From Phlebotomus papatasi (Eukaryota; Arthropoda; Insecta; Diptera; Psychodidae): a DNA stretch of 64,000 nucleotides. The DNA lies in NCBI RefSeq assembly GCF_024763615.1, contig NC_077222.1, forward strand, positions 10,168,001 through 10,232,000, written 5' to 3'. This document shows positions 23,738-34,209 of this stretch, in pieces; position 1 is the stretch's first letter, and every line of letters starts with the position of its first letter. Both the position numbers and the translations under genes were made by a program. The notes below the pieces were generated by a model. It made no database searches and was not told the origin of the DNA. It saw only the letters and a program-made list of their open reading frames with translations.

Positions 23738-24639
23738 TACACGGTGAAAACTTTCGATGAAAACACTAACCAAAATATTGGAACAAGTTTTCCTTAGAAC
23801 AATTATTTTTGGAATCAATTTGTACCTAATACTTGATACTTGTTTGTTCGAAAATGTTTTCTTTACAGTTTTGTTACGAAATATATTTACAATTTTGTTA
23901 GAGCTTTCTTTTGGAACCGTTCTGATACAGTAGAATGTCTACAAATTTGAGTTGATTTCGTTTTATAAAAAAATAGTTCCTGAAAGTTGGAATAGAATTT
24001 GTTTCACTCAACTGTTTTGTTCTCACTGTCAGAAACAAATTGACACATTCTTTTATAACAATATTATTCCTACATCTGTAACATATTTGTTCCAATAAAT
24101 TTACGTGTCCGTGGACGAGGTAATTTTTGGAACGAAATTGTTACTCATATGGGGAATCTTTTTGCTGCCATTGTCGGGAACAAATTCTTGTAAAATATTT
24201 CGTTTTAGGCTTAAGACCTATACTTCAGTCTAGATGGATTTCGGTGGCGAAAGTGCTGTCAGAAGGTTAAGAAGGGAATCCCGAATTAGAAAAGTGAGAC
24301 CATGTTGTACGAAAATTTCCACAGATTTGGTGTCCTCTTCGCTTCGTTGGTGATGGGAAACTGAGTGTGCGAGGAGGTATACGATTTTATACTAGACGAG
24401 CAGTTTTTTGGAACAAATTCGTTACAAATTTTGGGTATCTTTCTGTTTCTCCTAGAAGGTACAAATTTATTCCAAAAATTTTCGGTGTCCGTGGAAGAGC
24501 TACTTATGGAACAAATTCGTTACTAATATTGATTACCTTTTTGAGTCTCGTAAAATGAACAAGATTGTGTCAAAAATTATATTGTCCGTGAATGAGCTAA
24601 TTTTTGGAACAAATATGAGCCGAAGTTTTTCACCGTGTA
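23738..24639. mobile_element. Non-autonomous DNA transposon with CACGGTGAAAA termini
   Basis: The left end TACACGGTGAAAACTTTCGA and the right end CGAAGTTTTTCACCGTGTA are inverted repeats flanked by TA. Near the right end the block TTTTGGAACAAATTCGTTAC, preceded by GTCCGTGGA, recurs at about 24,105, 24,405, 24,490 and 24,590, resembling subterminal transposase-binding repeats. About 900 bp with no significant ORF. Confidence 0.7.
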
Positions 24640-26300
24640 CTAAAAGCCTTGATTCTCTATGGAATGTTATGCCATCATTATTATTGTTATTATTATTACA
24701 ACTGTTCCCAATTTTAAATTCCGTTTAGTTTGACGTAAGCTCAATCCCATTTACCTTTAGTTTTGGATAAAATCCAACCAATTTAAATAGTAATAGCTAA
24801 TGGAAGATGAAAGAATATCGTAGTTTACTTATCGTAGATTGCATCGTAGATTACCTTCAAAATGTTCGATTGGGAGATTAGAAACTGTTCTCAATTAATG
24901 GCTTTGAAATCTGAAGCTCTTGAAATTTGAAAACATTTTCACAACAATTCACATTAACCATAGTTTACAGATAATCCAAAGGACAAACTTTGGGGCATGA
25001 CTTGAAGCTGTAATAGTGTTGTAATCTCTCTTGTCCTCTACCACTCTGGGAAAGGTGGTGAAAAGCGCGTTTGGCACAAACTTACTCATCATCAACGAGT
25101 GAGGTTCAGCCCGATGAGAATTGTAAGTTAAAGCTTGAGATCCAATAAAGGCAAACTTTGTCCATATTCGACATGGTGAGTTATGAGATTGATAAACTTT
25201 TCTTTTACATTCCCACACACTTTCGATAAAAGCACAAAGGAAGATAGAAAAAAAAATCAGAAATTCAGTGTTCAGATTCAAAGATAGCATCTGATATTAA
25301 AAGTCGTTGGAAGACAGCGGCTTGTCTGAAAGTTTATTAAATTTTCTTGTCCACCTTCATCTCTTGCTCCCTTGGCGGGGACCTGATGGAGTTAAGTCAA
25401 ATACGGAATAATTCAAGAATTTGCCATCAACTTTTCCAGATCAGCAAATGAATTATATTTACTTTTGCACCCAACTCCTCTGTAACGATGTTTTTGGGCC
25501 AGCTAAACAATCTTCTCATTGGTCAATAATTTCAGCATGAAATGAATTTAAATAAATTAAAATCGGTAATTTTCGCATTCCGCCAAACTTTTTCCCCATC
25601 TGAATTTTCTTCTTAAGTATAGAAAGGTTCTCGTGATTCCTTTCTCCTGACAATAGAGAAATACTTTTTCTCTGAGCTTCATCAAATACATTCTTAGAAT
25701 ACTTTTAAATACTTAACGACTTGGGAAAAGTCTTGTGAATTTCTTTGCTGAAGTCTGAGAAATTTGTCATTATTCTGGAGACTTTCCCAGCAACACCCTA
25801 AAGCATATGAGGAAAGAAAATGGTTGAGAACCGGAAATGATGGCAATATTTTTTCCCACGCATTTTCCTGAGCCATCAAAAAATACAGCAAAGTAAGACT
25901 TGGCACCATACAGAGATTTTCCATCAAGCATTGCAATACGCTGGCAGGAAGTTTGAGGAAGAAATTTCAAGTAAAAATTTCCTCTTAAACTTCTCCGCCT
26001 TTCAATTGGGTTTGTGGAAAGAAAAAAAATTGAGAGATCAAAAGAAGATATCAATTGATTTCAACTTCCATTGGATTTCATTTTTTTTATGGACTGAGAA
26101 GCTCTTCAGTCAGAGCTTTGATATTTATTTGCACGTCAATTTTCAAAAGAGAAGATCTATTCAGGTAAATGAGGAGGTTAGCGGAGATTTTCAATAAATA
26201 CTGATGGATTGTGAGGCGCTTTTCTATCTTTAAATCACCTTGACAAGGAATAAGTGGGATGTCTCCTAAAAGCTTTTACATCCTATGACACTTCCAATAA
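24640..26300. other. No gene recognised
   Basis: 24,949-26,200 is unique-looking, with overlapping frames of 80-113 residues on both strands and no domain. The sequence could be intronic or intergenic. Confidence 0.35.
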
Positions 26301-26881
26301 ATCCCATTTTGCGTCCGTTTTCCGTGGAAACTTGAAAATTAATAGATATTGAATCATTGAGAAAATTTATTTACCAATGGAATGACGTAAATTTCTTCTC
26401 AGAACTGTTTCAAATTTTTCCAGTAGAACTGTTCTAAAAAGATCTTAAAGGAAGTGTTTTTCACAAAATTAATTCCTTCTTCATGCGCTAAATTAGCTTA
26501 ATTACGTGTAAATTTATGTAAGAATTATTTGAATTAAGAGTAATGGTTAGGTCTTAAGAATATTTTGAGAGCTGCTTTATTCCGTATCAAAAATCCCATT
26601 TTGCGTCCGTTTTCCGCGGAAACTTGAAAATTAATAGATATTGAATCATTGAGAAAATTTATTTACCAATGTAATGACGTGAATTTTCTCAGAACTGTTC
26701 CAAATTTTTCCAGTAGAACTGTTCTCAAAAGATCTCAAAAGATCTTTGTGTTTTTCACAAAATTAATTCCTTCTTCATGCGCTAAATTAGCTTAATTAGG
26801 TGTAACTGTATTTAAAAATTATTTGAATTAAAAAATGGTTAGATCTTGAGAATATTCTAAGGGCTGCTTTATTCCGTATCG
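26301..26881 (+). repeat. Tandem duplication, two copies of about 290 bp
   Basis: 26,301-26,591 and 26,593-26,881 are direct copies with only scattered substitutions and small indels. Both start ATCCCATTTTGCGTCCGTTT and end GCTGCTTTATTCCGTATC. Each copy holds two reverse copies of the AGAACTGTTC motif. The similarity suggests a fairly recent unequal event. Confidence 0.9.
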
Positions 26882-27529
26882 GGAATTGGGAACAGTTTAA
26901 TCTGAATTTAGATTTGCGATTAGGAGTAAATTTTAGTCAATTTGAAGCATTCTCTGTTTTATTAATTTTCATTAAAGGTACTCCCATTATCCCAAAAAAG
27001 TAATTTTTTTATTTTAAAATTTAATTTAATATAATTAAATTAGATTAAATAGTGATCTTAAAAGATCCTTTATTTTTAATGATTTTTCGCAAAAAACAGC
27101 TCTAATCTGTATAATTTTCTTTGTAATAATGGAAGTATAAAAGAAGCCTTATCTCTATGAAATAACTTTTTTTATTTTTAATAAAAATTTAATATTTTCA
27201 ATATTTTAAAATAAAATAAATATATTTTTATTATTATATTATTGTGACATAATGATTGAATTAAAGTATATTATTACAAATTTAAGAAGAAATCTTGTGT
27301 ATTTTTCACAAATTCATATTGTAAACTGGGATCTTTCTAAGTACGGATTTAATCATCTGTGCGTATTTTCTTCATAATTAGAAAAAAAACGAATAAATTA
27401 GTAAGAAACCTTGAATCAAAATTCATTAATAATAAAAATATTTAATATTTTTAAATTGAGATCAGTTCTAGTTTAAATTGAGGTTAAAATATTGGTCGAT
27501 GTTTTCATTTCGTATAATCTTCATACATT

Positions 27530-27625
27530 CACTGGACGAATTCGGGATTAATATGACACCTGACTATAGAGTCATCATGTCCGCTGATCAATTCAGATCA
27601 CGCTAAACCGGGCTACAAGTGGGCC
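27530..27625 (-). repeat. Possible tRNA-derived SINE head
   Basis: The minus strand shows GTTTAGCGTGATCTGAATTG followed by ATCAGCGG and, about 40 nt later, CATATTAATCCCG, in the positions of tRNA A and B boxes. It aligns with 28,905-29,005. No tail or target duplication was identified. Confidence 0.35.
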
Positions 27626-28152
27626 TTCCAGCCTTCGATATAACGGATATAACTTAAATTTTTCTTAATGATTTTATCCAAAACTGCATCTGAATGACAC
27701 TAAAATCATTTATTTAATATTACAACAATAACTTTTTAAAATTCGTTAAATAATTCAATAATACTGATAATATTTTTTTTTCAATTTTGGGAACAGATTG
27801 CATAACAATTGGCTCACTGAAAAAGAATCTTTTTAAAGATTTTTAAGATCATGAATGTTTGAAAAATTCCTTGTTGACTTGTTCCCAATTAATTATACGT
27901 TTGGAAAAAATCCTGACTGTTATAAACATTACTATTTAAATCCTTTCCTGGGCCGCATCTAAGTCGTTGCGGCCCAATTGCCTTCTGGGGTTTTGTCACT
28001 GTGTGGAGAGCTGAGAGATTCAGTCCGGTCTAGAACGTCAGTGAAGGACGTGTGGACTTAGGTCTCTCGGAGGAATCTGGCTGAGTATTAGAAGGAATGC
28101 CGGCTATAGTTGCCTTAAGACTAAAAGAGTCCATTCCCTCTTAATCCTTACA

Positions 28153-28346
28153 CCCCATGCACACTTATGACTTAAGCCGAGAGATGGCTTAATGTAATTA
28201 TAATCAAAATAATAATTTGACTTAATTCCCATAATTTTGCCACTAACTAAGCCGTTCCTCAGCTTAAGCCGAGAGACAGATTAGTAAGAAACTGATAAAA
28301 ATGTAATATAATCATTAATTGGCTTAAGTCGTAAGTGTGTTGACGG
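28153..28346. mobile_element. MITE related to the CCCTAAACACACTTACGAC foldback family
   Basis: The left arm CACACTTATGACTTAAGCCG and the right arm GGCTTAAGTCGTAAGTGTG are inverted repeats. An extra internal copy GCTTAAGCCGAGAGACAG lies near 28,262. It is shorter than the 509-bp relative at 12,672. Confidence 0.65.
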
Positions 28347-28365
28347 CATTACAATCTAAGGTGAT

Positions 28366-28549
28366 CTTTAGACCAGAGTTTTAGCCCCGTTTCCACAAGT
28401 CGCAAAATCCTAAATAGCAACCAATTTTATTGGTTCTTTCAGAGATCAATGGATCATCAAGCCTTAGTCAAATTTTTCCAAAAAAAAACCTGACTGATAA
28501 GAAATTATAGCGAAGTTAAGCCATATGGCTAAGCTTTAGGTCTGAAGTC
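28366..28549. mobile_element. MITE with TTTAGACC termini, copy 2
   Basis: The ends TTTAGACCAGAGTTTTAGCC and GGCTAAGCTTTAGGTCTGAA are inverted repeats. The interior (AAAATCCTAAATAGCAACCAA, TTTTTCCAAAAAAAAACC) matches the copy at 9,741-9,924. Confidence 0.6.
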
Positions 28550-28557
28550 CGTATAAG

Positions 28558-28665
28558 GCCCTAGACAGACTTACGGCTTAAACTGAGAGACGGCTTAGTC
28601 TATTCAATAATATGATTAAAATTACGTAGGGCCGTGTCTCGTTTTAAGTCATAGGTCTGTTTAGC
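28558..28665. mobile_element. Short MITE, CCCTAGACAGACTTACGGC tip
   Basis: About 108 bp whose arms (CTAGACAGACTTACGGCTTA and TTTTAAGTCATAGGTCTGTTTAG) pair. Same tip type as 12,672-13,180. It directly abuts the element ending at 28,549. Confidence 0.55.
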
Positions 28666-28904
28666 ACATCCCTTGGATCCCTTAGTCCCCATTCAGAACA
28701 ATTCTGTTACCAAATAGCGTATATTAAATATTGTTTAAACATATTTATTATTTTATTTTTCTAATGGGATTGGGTTTCTTTAAACAAAATTGTTCTTAGA
28801 ACTTAAAAGATGAACTAGGTAATGACTGTTTTAAATTTAAAAACTATGAGGATAAGATTCGAGAACAGTTTTAATCTGTTTTCAAAATCAGGTTATGTAT
28901 CCCA

Positions 28905-29005
28905 GTTTTGAACCAGTCTTGACTAGAGAGTGATAGACTAAGCACTCTGACCGCTGATTAATTGAGTTCACTATAATCGGAGCAACAAATGGACCTTCAA
29001 GTATT
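28905..29005 (-). repeat. Possible tRNA-derived SINE head
   Basis: The minus strand contains AGTGAACTCAATTAATCAGC then GGTCAGAGTGCTTAGTC, and a B-box-like GACTGGTTCAAAACTGGG. Spacing and wording resemble a degenerate tRNA promoter region. Homologous to 27,530-27,625. Confidence 0.4.
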
Positions 29006-29290
29006 TTAAAAGAAACTATAATTAACATAAAAATTTTACTGAAAAATTAAATTTGTTAAAAACGCTTTTTTTAATATTTGAATAGAAACTTTTCATTTTT
29101 TTTAATAATCCAGAATAATAGAGTTAATTTCTAGCTTTGAGAACAGTTTAGGCAAAAAATATCTCTGTAAAAAAAAACTAATAAATTTCCTTTCCATTTT
29201 AGACTTTTCTGAGTTTTGAGAGACGTAGCAGAGCATAAATATTAGAATATACCCATTCAGTTCTCTTCGAGAATTATTTGGATTTCTAAT

Positions 29291-29571
29291 TTATTATTAA
29301 TCGTACCGGAATGCTTTTGTTGCAATGTAAGAATCCACTAAGTCCATGTGTAGATCGCCCAGGAGCGCCTACCCCGTGATGTGGATGTTTCTTCCATGCT
29401 CCAAGAGGTTTTTTGGGCAAAGGTGGTGTAATTACGTTTTATCACAGTCTTTTCCTGGCATTCGATTTCTTGCACCGAGAGGGACTTGAACTCACAATTT
29501 TGCGAGTCGAGGAGAGATCTCATCCTCCCAAGACCCAGCTATCTTGCCTATTGTGTCACTGAGATCCCCCC
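29291..29571 (-). mobile_element. tRNA-derived SINE with 10-bp target duplication
   Basis: On the minus strand the element starts GGGGGATCTCAGTGACACAA, a tRNA-like head. It has a clear B box (GAGTTCAAGTCCCTC) near 29,482-29,496 and then a tRNA-unrelated body. It ends in an A/T-rich tail at 29,291-29,305. Direct copies of GATTTCTAAT lie at 29,281-29,290 and 29,572-29,581. These features indicate insertion by target-primed reverse transcription using a partner LINE. The 61-residue ORF across it is not a gene. Confidence 0.8.
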
Positions 29572-29809
29572 GATTTCTAATGGTGAATATTATATAAAAT
29601 CGGATTAATAATAATTTTACTTTTCAGATCGCCTTAAGTTTCTTTCTAATGAATTGTTCTCAAAACTTTAAGAATGAACTAAGTAAAATCTAGAGAACAG
29701 TTTTAATCTGTTTTCAAAATCAAGTTATAAAATATTTCTTAATAAAAATATTTTAATTAAATTTTAGATAAATATATATCTATTTTAAAACTGTTAAAGC
29801 TCTGAGAAC

Positions 29810-32420
29810 AAACTAAATTCTTCAATTCAAACTTGGAAGGGTCCACATTAATATGTAGCAAAAGTCCTTATCACTGCTCATAATCACATATTGTATGTTA
29901 AAGGTTAATATAATGTAATTTGAGGGAAAATGGAGTTACTAATTCTATTTCAATTGTGTCCTCAAAAGCATGCTTCTTTGTCTCGTAAACTACCAAAACG
30001 TAATTATGTTTCCCAGTAAATCCACTTTATGAGGTACTTGCCATTAACTCTTTGTCCCCTCTAGACCGTGCAAGATTTATGCTCCTTTTATCGCGAGATG
30101 TCGAACTTTTAGACGAACATTTAGTGGGGAAAAGGAGTGAATATACCAAAGAAGTGGGAACTGTGAAAAACCACAAAGCTTTTCACGTAAAATTGGGTGG
30201 TTTATCTTTTGGAACAAAATACAATATTGTGGTTTTAACTTTGGTAATAATCCTCCAAAATAGCGTGGCGCAAGAGTCAAGGAAATGAAAATTCATTTCA
30301 TCTGGTTATATTATGACTTTCTCAATTTGAAATAAGAACCTCTAGCTATATCCAAATATTAAATATTTATCTGCACTTCTTGCGAGGCATGAAGTTTATT
30401 TAAAGTCTTAGGATAAATAGTAAAATAGAATTGAAATTAATTTCAAAGATGTCATAGAAATAGTTCATGCCATGTAGTTTGGCGTTGGAAAGTCCCAATT
30501 GATTGCAATAATCCCATTACCATTTTTATTTAAAACCTCTTGGTAGCAACACTCAAAAACTCAATTGTGAATTAATCCTCTTCTCGGGAGAAACTTCTTC
30601 ACTAATTAAATTCACTCTCAATTGCATGTTATTTTGAAATTTGCACAATGATGTGCGCTTCTTGAAGTTCTTCCTCCGAAGACTGTTGGGGTGTTCGCGT
30701 CCTAGATGAACAAGTAATTTACAATACAATATTTATTATTGCATTACTTGTATGCATCCCATATGTAAGAGAGGTGATATTAAATTGAACAGTCGCTGCA
30801 TGAACTTTCAGAAAAGTTTCCATTTGCTATTTCCGGAGTTCATATGGCAAAAGTTGATTCATATTTTGTGGCATGAGTACAGTTATTGTTTACAATTCTA
30901 AAATCCATATCTTAGCTTTGCTGAATGCACTGTACAGAAAGATATCACATATTGATGTAGCAACATTGAATTCGTTTATATGCTCAGGATAAGCTGGATT
31001 TACTTGCGAATTATCTGAATTAAAAACTAAATTACGGTTAGACATTTGAATACGTATTTTTTCAATTCGCTGAAAGTGTTCCTCGAACTGTTCACAACTC
31101 AGCGATCCAGGTGACTTCCGCACCTAGCTCTTAGGCATTTATCTTACTGTACTGGTTTCATTCATAAGCCAAATGTGTTTATATATTATGAACTATTCAG
31201 TAGACAGATATGTTTAATCTAAATTTTTCTATGCATCGTAACTGTTTCCAACTTAATAATCGAGCTAAAAATGTTAGAAAGAAAACCATTTTTATTCAGA
31301 ATAACAAAGCATATAACATTTAGCAACAACAACAAGATCTAACATTCCTATTAGATATTCCAAAACAAGTTTTTTTTTGTGTTTGTCACAACTGTTCTCA
31401 ATTCTTAAATCGCTACATAAATTCGAACCGATAAATTCGACAGGGGTACAAGTCCGATAAATTCGGTCTACGTCCCTAATACTAATATTATACTACTACA
31501 ATACCAACGAAGAGTGGGTATTGTGTTCTGAGATAGATAGTAAAACAGATCTGCTACAAGAAAATAATTTATTCCCTGCCAGAAATGTCAGCATTAATCA
31601 GTAAAAATTAATTTGAGAACACTTAAAGATCGAGATTATTTATTGCATAAACGTAGTCACAGAAAACTTTTTCCCATTCGACTTGCCACAATTTTCTTGT
31701 CTTCTACAAAATGTTCACATGCTCCTGTGGAAGACAAAAACAAATATTTTTACATAAATAGTGTTTGGGAATATGGATGTTTTGAGAAGGTGAACAGGTG
31801 AATTACACATTCTTGCAATTTTTTAGTGGAGTCACCAGTCCAGAAATTCTTGTGCACAAAAACCTCATGAATTTTGAGGAATATATCTTGAAAGTTTGTT
31901 CAAGGTTTTGTTGGCTTTCCAGAATTCTCTTGAAAAGTGCTTCAATTTCTTGTACTCTGGGAATACAGAACTCATTCGAAGTAGGTTAGATTATCAAAAA
32001 AATTGGATCTTGCTTAAAGGAAATTAGAAATATAAATTTTTGTTTAATCCTAATTACTTTTCATATTTTGGGGGTCTTTGAAGAATTCACGAATTGACGA
32101 ATTTTACATGATCGATTTTTAACATTAATGATAGGAATATAAGTTTTGCGGAATAAGTGGAAGCCACATGACTCAAGATAAGCCCCTTCTTTTGCTCCCA
32201 AAGAAGGGAATGAGGAGAATGGCACTTTGCACAGAAAAAAGATCTGCAAAAAAAAATTGTTACTTCCTGAAGCGGGTACACGGAGGAACGAAGACCTGGT
32301 AGAGGGTCTAGAAACTACGTGCTCTGCATAGTATACCGGGACTGGGAGCTACCGGTGCAAAGGAGCCAAAATCGTGAACAAATAGGAATTTCGGACTAAA
32401 GAATTGAAGATTTAAACGAC
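29810..32420. other. No gene recognised
   Basis: 29,920-31,150 is unique-looking with opposing short frames (for example 30,052-30,288 plus, 30,890-31,123 minus) and no domain. 31,160-32,420 is AT-rich with the last members of the dispersed GAGAACAG motif at 31,393 and 31,615. Confidence 0.35.
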
Positions 32421-32639
32421 TAGGGGAAAGTGCCCATGCTTGATACCATTGGAAGCTTCGTAATGACTCAATTTTTCCTATGTTTCTCAATAAATGTGAC
32501 TTCGCAATATATTTTAAAAACTGGTCACTTTCACATAGTTTTTAAAATTGCGTTGCGATTAGTCACAAATATATTGTGAAACATGAAAATTTGTCATTAC
32601 GAAGCTTCCAATGGTATCAAGCATGGGCACTTTCCCCTA
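32421..32639. mobile_element. TA-flanked MITE with 47-bp perfect inverted repeats
   Basis: Positions 32,421-32,467 are the exact reverse complement of 32,593-32,639, starting TAGGGGAAAGTGCCCATGC. TA forms both outer ends. The 125-bp interior is AT-rich. Perfect arms of this length indicate a young insertion. Confidence 0.9.
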
Positions 32640-32699
32640 CATAAAAACTTGATATATACATCAATTAAATAATCTTTTGAGTATTATAAAATCGTTACC

Positions 32700-33175
32700 G
32701 AGTGGTAGCGGCCATCAAGCAAAACGTCTCAATAGGCTCCAATGAACTAGTCATTTGATTCGCAAGGATGAAGACGATTCAGTCTGAAAAGTCTTTAGGG
32801 GCAGACTCTATGCTTCGAGAAAACGAGGCTGATCCAGCTTCTGATGAACAGACAGCGTGAACCAGGACGCCAGCTTGGTTCGGAATTGAAGAACAGTGGT
32901 GCGTAACGGGCTCGATTGGTAACGGGTCCTGAGTCAGGCCAAGATCAGCAATTTGTTGTAGACTTGGTTAAGTAGATTAGATTACAAAGGGGAGGTTCCT
33001 TGCGAAACCGCTGCACTCAGGCTTCCCTTTGGACCCATTATGCAAGATGGTTCAAAAAGCCAGCTAGTTTTTCGGATAAACTCCATTAAACAGCGCGGTT
33101 TCAATCTTGATAGGTCTTCATCAGACAGCACCGCTTTACCTAGCAGCACTCGTCTGATGTTACAGTCGGTTAAGT
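32700..33175 (-). pseudogene. 3' end of an RNase H-type non-LTR retrotransposon
   Basis: On the minus strand from 33,175 the frame reads NIRRVLLGKAVLSDEDLSRL, KPRCLMEFIRKTSWLFE, then MGPKGSLSAAVSQGT and a stop near 32,980, followed by a 3' UTR to about 32,700. It matches the plus-strand copy at 13,360-13,890 (MGPKGG... terminal segment) and the minus-strand copy at 14,640-14,820. It is 5'-truncated where the tandem repeat at 33,190 begins. Confidence 0.7.
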
Positions 33176-33189
33176 AAGTACTAGTAAGT

Positions 33190-34206
33190 AAGGGTAATTT
33201 GCTGAAAGTCGGACACACTGAAAGTCGAACTAAGACAGGTGGCTTCAAGTCATAAGTACTTGTGAAATGATCTGTTTCTAAATTGTCCGTCTTTCTAAGT
33301 TCTACTCTAAAATGAACTACGAGCTCCAAATTTCGGACAAAACCAATTAGAGTTCTAGCAAGTATCTGAAAAGTCTAAAATCACATAATATAAATTATTA
33401 ATAGATTATTAAAGTCCGAACTTCCAAATTGTTATGACTGAATCTCGGGTTGTCCGAAATTTCGAATTCAACTCTTTTTCTTACAAATTAAGATTTTTTG
33501 TTCATTAAGTTATTGTGATAAGCATAGATCAACTTACATAATCCGTCAATGTGAAACCTAGTTTTATGACCGCTAGTAAATGTCTCTAACCGTTCCCTTT
33601 CCTTAAAGTCGGACAGCGCCGAAATTCGGACACACTGAAAGTCGAACTAAGATAAGCGGCTTCAAGTCATAAGTGCTTATTAAATGATCTGTTTCTAAAT
33701 TGTCTGTGTTTCTAAATTTTACTCCAAAATGAACTACGAGTTCCGCAGTGTACAGGGTCCTACCGGTTCAAATTTCGGACAAAACAATTTAGAGCTCCAG
33801 CAACATATTTATAACCTTGAAAAAAAATCGAGTTAATAATTTCAAGAGTTTTCCAAAATCACATCATTAAAAAATATTAATTAGATTATCAAAGTCCGAA
33901 CTTCCAAATTGGTTTGTCCGGAATTTCGTATTGTCCGGAATTCCAAATTTCCAATTGTATTATTTTGGTATTCTACATTAACAATTAAGATTTTTCTTTA
34001 CTAAGTTAGTGTGATAAACATAGACTAACTTGCAAAATCCGTCAATATAAAACCTTGTTTTGTAACTGCTAGCAAATGTATCTAACCGTTCCCTTTCCTT
34101 AAAGTCGGACAGCGCCGAAAGTCGGACACACTGAAAGGTGGCATTGTGAAGTTGAGCTGCTCCTTAAGTGTCCGCCTTTTCAAATTTTACCCTAAAATCC
34201 ATTAAT
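33190..34206 (+). repeat. Tandem repeat, period 0.42-0.50 kb, 2.3 copies
   Basis: The anchor GAAAGTCGGACACACTGAAA recurs at about 33,204, 33,621 and 34,117. The first two units also share GGCTTCAAGTCATAAGT, AATGATCTGTTTCTAAATTG, AAAATGAACTACGAG, AAAGTCCGAACTTCCAAATT and the closing TAACCGTTCCCTTTCCTTAA. The third unit stops after about 90 bp. GTCGGAC and GTCCGAA sub-motifs recur inside each unit. Confidence 0.8.
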
Positions 34207-34209
34207 ATT

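Larger units (their letters stand above)
16462..31622. repeat. Dispersed array of the motif TTTGRGAACAGWTTAA in both orientations
   Basis: I read the motif GAGAACA/GGGAACA or its complement roughly 35 times between 16,462 and 31,622. Forward copies include 16,861, 18,415, 20,832, 21,130, 21,428, 21,913, 23,379, 23,599, 26,888, 27,789, 28,861, 29,139, 29,693 and 29,803. Reverse copies include 16,949, 17,371, 18,309, 18,890, 20,708, 21,001, 21,288, 22,028, 23,178, 24,703, 24,886, 26,720, 27,880, 29,658 and 31,393. The match usually extends to TTTGAGAACAGATTAA or AAACTGTTCTCAAA. Outside this interval the same extended motif is nearly absent. Neighbouring copies often alternate in orientation at 90-170 bp spacing. 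Function unknown. Confidence 0.7.

Noticed and set aside
16462..31622. CRISPR-like array of regularly spaced repeats
   Set aside because: The motif is short, occurs in both orientations and has irregular spacing, and the genome is eukaryotic.
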